The notes under the pieces were generated by a model, which saw only the letters and a program-made list of their open reading frames with translations, had not been told where the DNA came from and searched no databases. This document shows, in pieces, positions 59,838 through 64,000 of a stretch of DNA of 64,000 bases. Both the position numbers and the translations under genes were made by a program. Numbering within the stretch: position 1 is the stretch's first letter; every line of letters begins with the position of its first letter. This DNA is from Caldibacillus debilis DSM 16016 (GTDB lineage Bacteria; Bacillota; Bacilli; Bacillales; Caldibacillaceae): the NCBI RefSeq assembly GCF_000383875.1, contig NZ_KB912879.1:186001-250000 (forward strand), read 5' to 3'.

Positions 59838-59907
59838 GTGGCTCCCCCCTGATTCGTCATCATTTCCGGCTGCCGGACAGATCGGTCTCCCCGCCGTGGA
59901 CGGCCGC

Positions 59908-60426
59908 TCACGTCCGGTAGGCCACCAGTTTCCCCAGGCATCTTCCGCAAACGAATTTTTCGGTATTGATCCTCCGTTTTCTCCGGTACAAAGCCCCGCA
60001 CCGACTGCACCGGTAAAGATGGATTTTTTCCGGTTTTCCCGCGGCGCCCTGCCCCGGCAGCGGTGTGCAATACCGCGGGGCCCCCACTTTTTCGATCAGC
60101 CGCTTGAAGTCTTTGTCCTTATGGCGAAAACCTTTCCCCGTTTGATGAAGATGATAATGGCAAAGCTCATGTTTAATGATGCCGATTAACTCCGGCATGC
60201 CATGGGCATCAAAATATTTTTTGTTGATCTCGATATTTCCGCTTGCCAAAAGATACCTGCCCCCGGTCGTCCGCAGCCTGGGATTAAACGTCGCCCGGTG
60301 GAGAAAGGGGCGTGAGAAAAACTTGAGGGAAATCTCTTCCGTCAGCCGTTGCAGCCGCTCGTCGTCCATCGGAGCGGAAACATTTTCTTCCATGAAGCAT
60401 TCGAATTCTTTGTCTTGTCTCTCCAT
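59908..60426 (-). CDS. sprT: SprT-like protein (YdcK)
   Basis: A SprT-family zincin. The core has FNPRLRTTGGRYLLASGNIE, the metalloprotease motif GIIKHELCHYHLHQTGKGFR (HELCH plus a following His), and a C-terminal zinc ribbon CSRCGALYRRKR...CGRCLGKL. Bacterial members may process DNA-protein crosslinks, by analogy with SPRTN. The family N terminus aligns with MDDERL at 60369, but that ATG lacks a ribosome site; the ATG at 60426, or the one six bases upstream, follows AAGGGG, so I list the longer form. It lies between tex and the tRNAs, as ydcK does in B. subtilis. Confidence 0.85.
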   Translation of the reverse strand: MERQDKEFECFMEENVSAPMDDERLQRLTEEISLKFFSRPFLHRATFNPRLRTTGGRYLLASGNIEINKKYFDAHGMPELIGIIKHELCHYHLHQTGKGFRHKDKDFKRLIEKVGAPRYCTPLPGQGAAGKPEKIHLYRCSRCGALYRRKRRINTEKFVCGRCLGKLVAYRT

Positions 60427-60738
60427 CCCCATAAAACCCCTTGAACGGTTTTGCCTCTCCTTTCTTTCGCCGTGTTTCAGCCTTCCCATCCGTCCGGAAG
60501 CCGCAAGGCCCATCGGCCCGTCCCTTTTCAACAGAAAAGGGAAGCTGGCGCAGGATGAAGAAGGCGTTGGCCAGCGGCCGAATCAGAAGAAAAGATCCAT
60601 GTTTGTTTTCGCGAAAGGAAAAAGGGATCCGCCGGTGAAGGAGCCTTCGGTCCCCTTCGATTCCAAAGGGCGCAAAAACCCTCCTTCGGGCGCCGGGGAA
60701 ATTCCCGGACCGGATGCTTGGCGGTTCTTTTTTACCGC
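60427..60738. other. Gene-free interval sprT / tex
   Basis: About 310 bases. Open frames on both strands lack ribosome sites and motifs. No terminator with a clear T run was found for tex. Confidence 0.45.
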
Positions 60739-62925
60739 TTATTTTGGAATCATCGTCAAGGAGATCCGTCCTTTTTGCACATCCACCTGCTCCACCCAGA
60801 CGGTCACGATGTCCCCGACGGATACGGCATCGAGGGGATGTTTGATGTAGCCTTTGCTCATCTTGGAGATATGCACAAGCCCGTCCTGTTTCACGCCGAT
60901 ATCGATAAAGGCGCCGAAGTCCACCACGTTGCGGACCGTTCCTTGCAATTCCATTCCCGGCTTCAAATCCTCGAGCCGAAGGACGTCCTTTCTCAACAGC
61001 GGCTTCGGCAAATCGTCCCGCGGATCCCGTTCCGGACGCATGAATGAATCCAGGATATCCTTTAACGTGTATTCGCCGATGCCGATTTCTTCGGCGATTT
61101 TCCGGACGTCCGCCCCCTTCAGTTTTTCAGCCAATTTTTCCGTCCCCAGATCCGCCGCCGAGAGCCCCAAGGTTCGCAGCAGTTTTTTCGCGCTCGCATA
61201 ATTTTCGGGGTGGATGCCGGTGCGATCCAGGGGCTCGTCCCCGTCGGGGATGCGCAAAAAGCCGATGCACTGCTCGTAGGTTTTGGCGCCGAGCCTCGGG
61301 ATCTTTTTCAACTCTTCCCGGTTTTGAAATTTGCCGTTTTCTTCCCGGTATTTCACGATGTTTTTCGCCACGGCCTTGGACAATCCCGAGACGTATTGCA
61401 ACAGGGAGACGGAAGCGGTGTTCACATTCACCCCGACCTGGTTGACGACGGTTTCGACGACAAATTGCAAAGATTCCTGCAATTTTTTGCCGGATACATC
61501 GTGCTGGTATTGGCCGACGCCGACGGATTTCGGATCGATCTTCACCAGTTCGGCCAAGGGATCCTGGATCCTCCGGGCAATGGACACCGCGCTCCTTTCC
61601 TCCACCTGCAAATCGGGGAATTCTTCCCTGGCCAAATCGGAAGCCGAATATACGCTGGCCCCGGCTTCGTTGACGATGGTGTAAAAAACTCTTTCATCCG
61701 CCTCCTGCAAAACGTCGCCGATAAATTGTTCCGTCTCCCTGGACGCGGTTCCGTTTCCGATGGCGATGATATCCACCCGGTATTTCTTCAAAAGGAGAAG
61801 CACTTTGCTTTTCGCTTCCTCCCGCTTTTCCGCCGGCGGGTGGGGATAAATGACGTCCACGTGAAGCAATTTTCCCGTTTCATCGACGACCGCCAATTTG
61901 CATCCGGTCCGGTAGGCGGGATCGACGCCGAGGACGATCTTCCCCTTCAACGGCGGCTGAAGCAGCAGCTTCCGCAAGTTTTCGGAAAAAACATGGATCG
62001 CCTGTTCTTCCGCCCTCTCCGTCAATTCGTTGCGCACTTCCCTTTCGATGGACGGCTGGATCAGACGCCTGTACCCGTCTTCCAAGGCCTCCTCCAGCTC
62101 TTTGGCGCAGACACAGTTTTCATCGGTTATGAACCGCCGTTTTAAATAGGCCAAGATCTTCTCCGTATCCGGCCGGATCGAAACCTTTAAAACCCCTTCC
62201 TTTTCCCCGCGGTTCAAGGCGAGCACCCGGTGGGGGACAATTTTGGCCACCGGCTCCTGATAATCGTAATACATTTCATATACCCGTTTTTCGTCCTTGC
62301 TTTCGTCTTTCACGGCCGATTGGATCACGCCGTTCTTCATCGTTTCCGAACGGATCCAGTTGCGGATTTCCGCCTGGTCGGCGGCATATTCGGCGATGAT
62401 GTCCTTCGCGCCGCCGACCGCCTCTTCCGCGCTGTTTACTTCCAAATCTTCACGGACGTACCGGGATGCCTCTTCGAGCAAATCCCCCGACGCGGGACAG
62501 GAAAGCATCCAGCGGGCCAGCGGCTCCAGCCCCCGTTCCTTGGCGATGGCGGCCTTGGTGCGCCGTTTTTGTTTATAGGGCCGGTATAAATCTTCCACCT
62601 CTTGGAGCTTGGACGCCGCCCGGATTTGCGCGGCGAGTTCCTCCGTCAGCTTTCCCTGTTCGCCGATGAGCCGCAGGACTTCCGATTTTCTTTCTTCCAA
62701 ATGTAAAAGATAATTCCAGCGCTCCAGGATGTCGCGGATGGCGACTTCATCCAAAGCGCCGGTCCTTTCCTTCCGGTATCTGGCGATGAAAGGGATCGTG
62801 TTCCCTTCCTCCGTCAGCTCGATGACGCTTTTCACCTGGCTGGCCTTAAGGTTCAACGCCTTGGCGACCGCCAGATAGGCCGAATCTCTTTCGAAAACCT
62901 GAACCAAACGATTCACTCCCGTCAT
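60739..62925 (-). CDS. tex: RNA-binding transcription accessory protein Tex
   Basis: A protein of about 728 residues (YdcI). In order: the N-terminal Tex domain (GNTIPFIARYRKERTGALDE near residue 40), a YqgF-like RNase H fold (IVLGVDPAYRTGCKLAVVDE), helix-hairpin-helix repeats (VNTASVSLLQYVSGLSKAVA and FQNREELKKIPRLGAKTYEQ), and a C-terminal S1 RNA-binding domain (GTVRNVVDFGAFIDIGVKQD, then GLVHISKMS). It acts in transcription and RNA metabolism. The ATG at 62925 is listed, but AAAAAGG is only one base away; a TTG at 62907 with GGGAG eight bases upstream may be the real start. Confidence 0.93.
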   Translation of the reverse strand: MTGVNRLVQVFERDSAYLAVAKALNLKASQVKSVIELTEEGNTIPFIARYRKERTGALDEVAIRDILERWNYLLHLEERKSEVLRLIGEQGKLTEELAAQIRAASKLQEVEDLYRPYKQKRRTKAAIAKERGLEPLARWMLSCPASGDLLEEASRYVREDLEVNSAEEAVGGAKDIIAEYAADQAEIRNWIRSETMKNGVIQSAVKDESKDEKRVYEMYYDYQEPVAKIVPHRVLALNRGEKEGVLKVSIRPDTEKILAYLKRRFITDENCVCAKELEEALEDGYRRLIQPSIEREVRNELTERAEEQAIHVFSENLRKLLLQPPLKGKIVLGVDPAYRTGCKLAVVDETGKLLHVDVIYPHPPAEKREEAKSKVLLLLKKYRVDIIAIGNGTASRETEQFIGDVLQEADERVFYTIVNEAGASVYSASDLAREEFPDLQVEERSAVSIARRIQDPLAELVKIDPKSVGVGQYQHDVSGKKLQESLQFVVETVVNQVGVNVNTASVSLLQYVSGLSKAVAKNIVKYREENGKFQNREELKKIPRLGAKTYEQCIGFLRIPDGDEPLDRTGIHPENYASAKKLLRTLGLSAADLGTEKLAEKLKGADVRKIAEEIGIGEYTLKDILDSFMRPERDPRDDLPKPLLRKDVLRLEDLKPGMELQGTVRNVVDFGAFIDIGVKQDGLVHISKMSKGYIKHPLDAVSVGDIVTVWVEQVDVQKGRISLTMIPK

Positions 62926-63255
62926 GCCTTTTTCCGGACGCAGGCAAGGCATCCGTGGATGTCTCCATTTTAACAAACCGGAAGGAAGGACTGAAGAGTT
63001 TTCGAAGGCGAAGACTTTCAGACGCCGCAGGAAGGGGACGGAGGAATACGGGACGCGGAGAATGGGGGAGGTACGGAACGGCGCAATCGGACAAAGCCTT
63101 TGGGGGATCCCGAAGGCAAAAAAACGGTTATTCGGAAAATCGTGTTGAAGCCCATTCGGGCCGGCTTCGGCCAAGGATCCGGTTTTCCCTATCCGTATGC
63201 ACTTCGTGCGATCTTGACCCGAAACGGCAAGAACTTGTCAGATTGTCCGACGTAG
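62926..63255. other. Gene-free interval upstream of tex
   Basis: About 330 bases. The tex frame stays open upstream but is not protein-like. No other gene or clear promoter is recognised. Confidence 0.45.
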
Positions 63256-63292
63256 ACATAACCGGCTGCTAACTACATGCAGCCGGTTTATG
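63256..63292. terminator. Terminator-like hairpin
   Basis: Stem AACCGGCTGC/GCAGCCGGTT with flanking CATA/TATG pairing. T-runs are weak on both strands (TTTATGTT on plus). It lies about 80 bases past the ArsR-SRPBCC stop. Confidence 0.45.
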
Positions 63293-63371
63293 TTGATTCG
63301 GTCAAGCAGGGTTCAATTATCGTACCCATTAATTTGGCATTGGGGAGGGTGATATTTTGTACCAAATGCGG

Positions 63372-64000
63372 TTATTGATCCAACACTTTTTCAAGCTCGC
63401 CGATCCATCGACTCCAGCCATACTTAGCGCCTTGGACTCCTTTAGCATTTGAGAATCCGATTTGTTCGAGATGAAGGTTAACCTTTCCGTTCCCTAAATC
63501 CTGCAGCGTCCAGGTGACCGTGTGCTTCTCCCCTGCGCTTTCCCAAGTATAGGACAACCGGTTTGGCGGGTCCACGATAAGCACTTCACCTTCAATAATT
63601 CCATCCCACCATTCATTTGGCTCAGTTCGGAATTGAAATTTATGTCCTACGATTGGTTTAAAGTTATTTTCCATTATCCATTTTGCAAGAGTATCCGAAT
63701 CTGTTAATGCGTTCCAAACCTTCTCGATCGATGCGTTGAATTGAAAATCCAAAGATAATGTTAAACTCATTCTTTCTTCCTCCTCTAATAGTTGGTTCAA
63801 GCGCAACAAATTCGTACTCCAGAACTTGCTGTAGAAAGCCACCCAATCTTGAACTTCTTTGAGTGGAGAGGCGTTTAGCCTAAATCGCGTTTCTCTGCCG
63901 ACTTTCCGGTCAAGTACCAGTCCGGCCTCTTTAAGGATTTTCAAATGCTTGGATACCGCTGTCCGGCCAATTTGAAACTGTGCCGTTAACTCATGAAGCG
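63372..64000 (-). CDS. ArsR-type HTH fused to SRPBCC (AHSA1) domain, 5' partial
   Basis: At least 209 residues, cut by the right edge. The N-terminal part is a winged helix: LHELTAQFQIGRTAVSKHLK followed by ILKEAGLVLDRKVGRETRFR. A helical linker (EVQDWVAFYSKFWSTNLLRL) leads to an AHSA1/SRPBCC ligand-binding domain (FQFNASIEKVWNALTDSDTL, WWDGIIEGEVLIVDPPNRLS, YGWSRWIGELEKVL). The frame runs through without a stop, so the two domains form one polypeptide. The architecture suggests a regulator that senses a hydrophobic ligand; that is an inference. Codon use is AT-richer than its neighbours, hinting at later acquisition. Confidence 0.85.
   Translation of the reverse strand, partial: LHELTAQFQIGRTAVSKHLKILKEAGLVLDRKVGRETRFRLNASPLKEVQDWVAFYSKFWSTNLLRLNQLLEEEERMSLTLSLDFQFNASIEKVWNALTDSDTLAKWIMENNFKPIVGHKFQFRTEPNEWWDGIIEGEVLIVDPPNRLSYTWESAGEKHTVTWTLQDLGNGKVNLHLEQIGFSNAKGVQGAKYGWSRWIGELEKVLDQ

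Overview
The window is a stretch of low-to-mid-GC Firmicute chromosome from a Bacillaceae member, most likely one of the GC-richer thermotolerant genera close to Caldibacillus or Geobacillus. This follows from gene order: several blocks match the Bacillus subtilis chromosome (yeaC-yeaD-yebA-guaA-pbuG; yerB-yerC-pcrB-pcrA-ligA-yerH; groEL-groES-ydiL-tatC-tatA-rex-ydiF; tsaD-rimI-tsaB-tsaE; tRNAs-sprT-tex). GGAGG-type ribosome sites, many GTG/TTG starts, a CIRCE element, GlnR boxes and PurR boxes agree. The genus is an inference. Layout: 1-6 kb is an accessory strip with a hypothetical protein, a CBS-domain relic, an alpha/beta hydrolase, an unknown fragment, a VOC protein divergent from an ArsR/DUF5937 regulator, and a decayed stretch. 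6-16.6 kb is a minus-strand housekeeping block: rocA (proline catabolism), pcrB-pcrA-ligA-camS (archaeal-type lipid, DNA helicase, DNA ligase, lipoprotein), yerC, yerB, and a plus-strand DUF2892 protein. 16.9-24.2 kb is a purine block: purB, a FAD amine oxidoreductase, pbuG and guaA. The last two each have a guanine-type riboswitch leader, and pbuG also has upstream PurR boxes. 24.3-32.7 kb holds membrane proteins (ydbT/ydbS, DUF1129 with PadR) and the MoxR-DUF58-transglutaminase operon. 32.7-34 kb is a 1.3-kb gene-free gap with a striking array of short repeats spaced about 21 bp. 34-42 kb holds the autoregulated glnRA operon, nadE, a chemoreceptor, a DJ-1/PfpI protein, a HAD hydrolase and a DUF5946 protein. 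42-49.7 kb holds groESL with CIRCE, a CPBP protease, tatAC, rex and an ABC-F protein. A DnaA-box cluster follows the ABC-F gene. 50.3-56.6 kb holds a sirtuin, an M3 peptidase, a DUF188 protein and the tsaE-tsaB-rimI-tsaD operon for tRNA t6A modification. 56.9-57.9 kb is a tRNA cluster (Gly, Pro, Arg, Leu, Gln, Glu) with a partial tandem duplication of tRNA-Gly. The rest holds a second M3 peptidase, sprT, tex, and an ArsR-SRPBCC gene cut by the window edge. No prophage, CRISPR array, complete insertion sequence or recognisable defence system is visible. The observations most worth a second look are the 21-bp-phased array, the DnaA-box cluster, the tRNA-Gly partial duplication, the unoccupied ICEBs1-like attachment sequence in tRNA-Leu, and the perfect operator-like palindrome beside the DUF5937 regulator.
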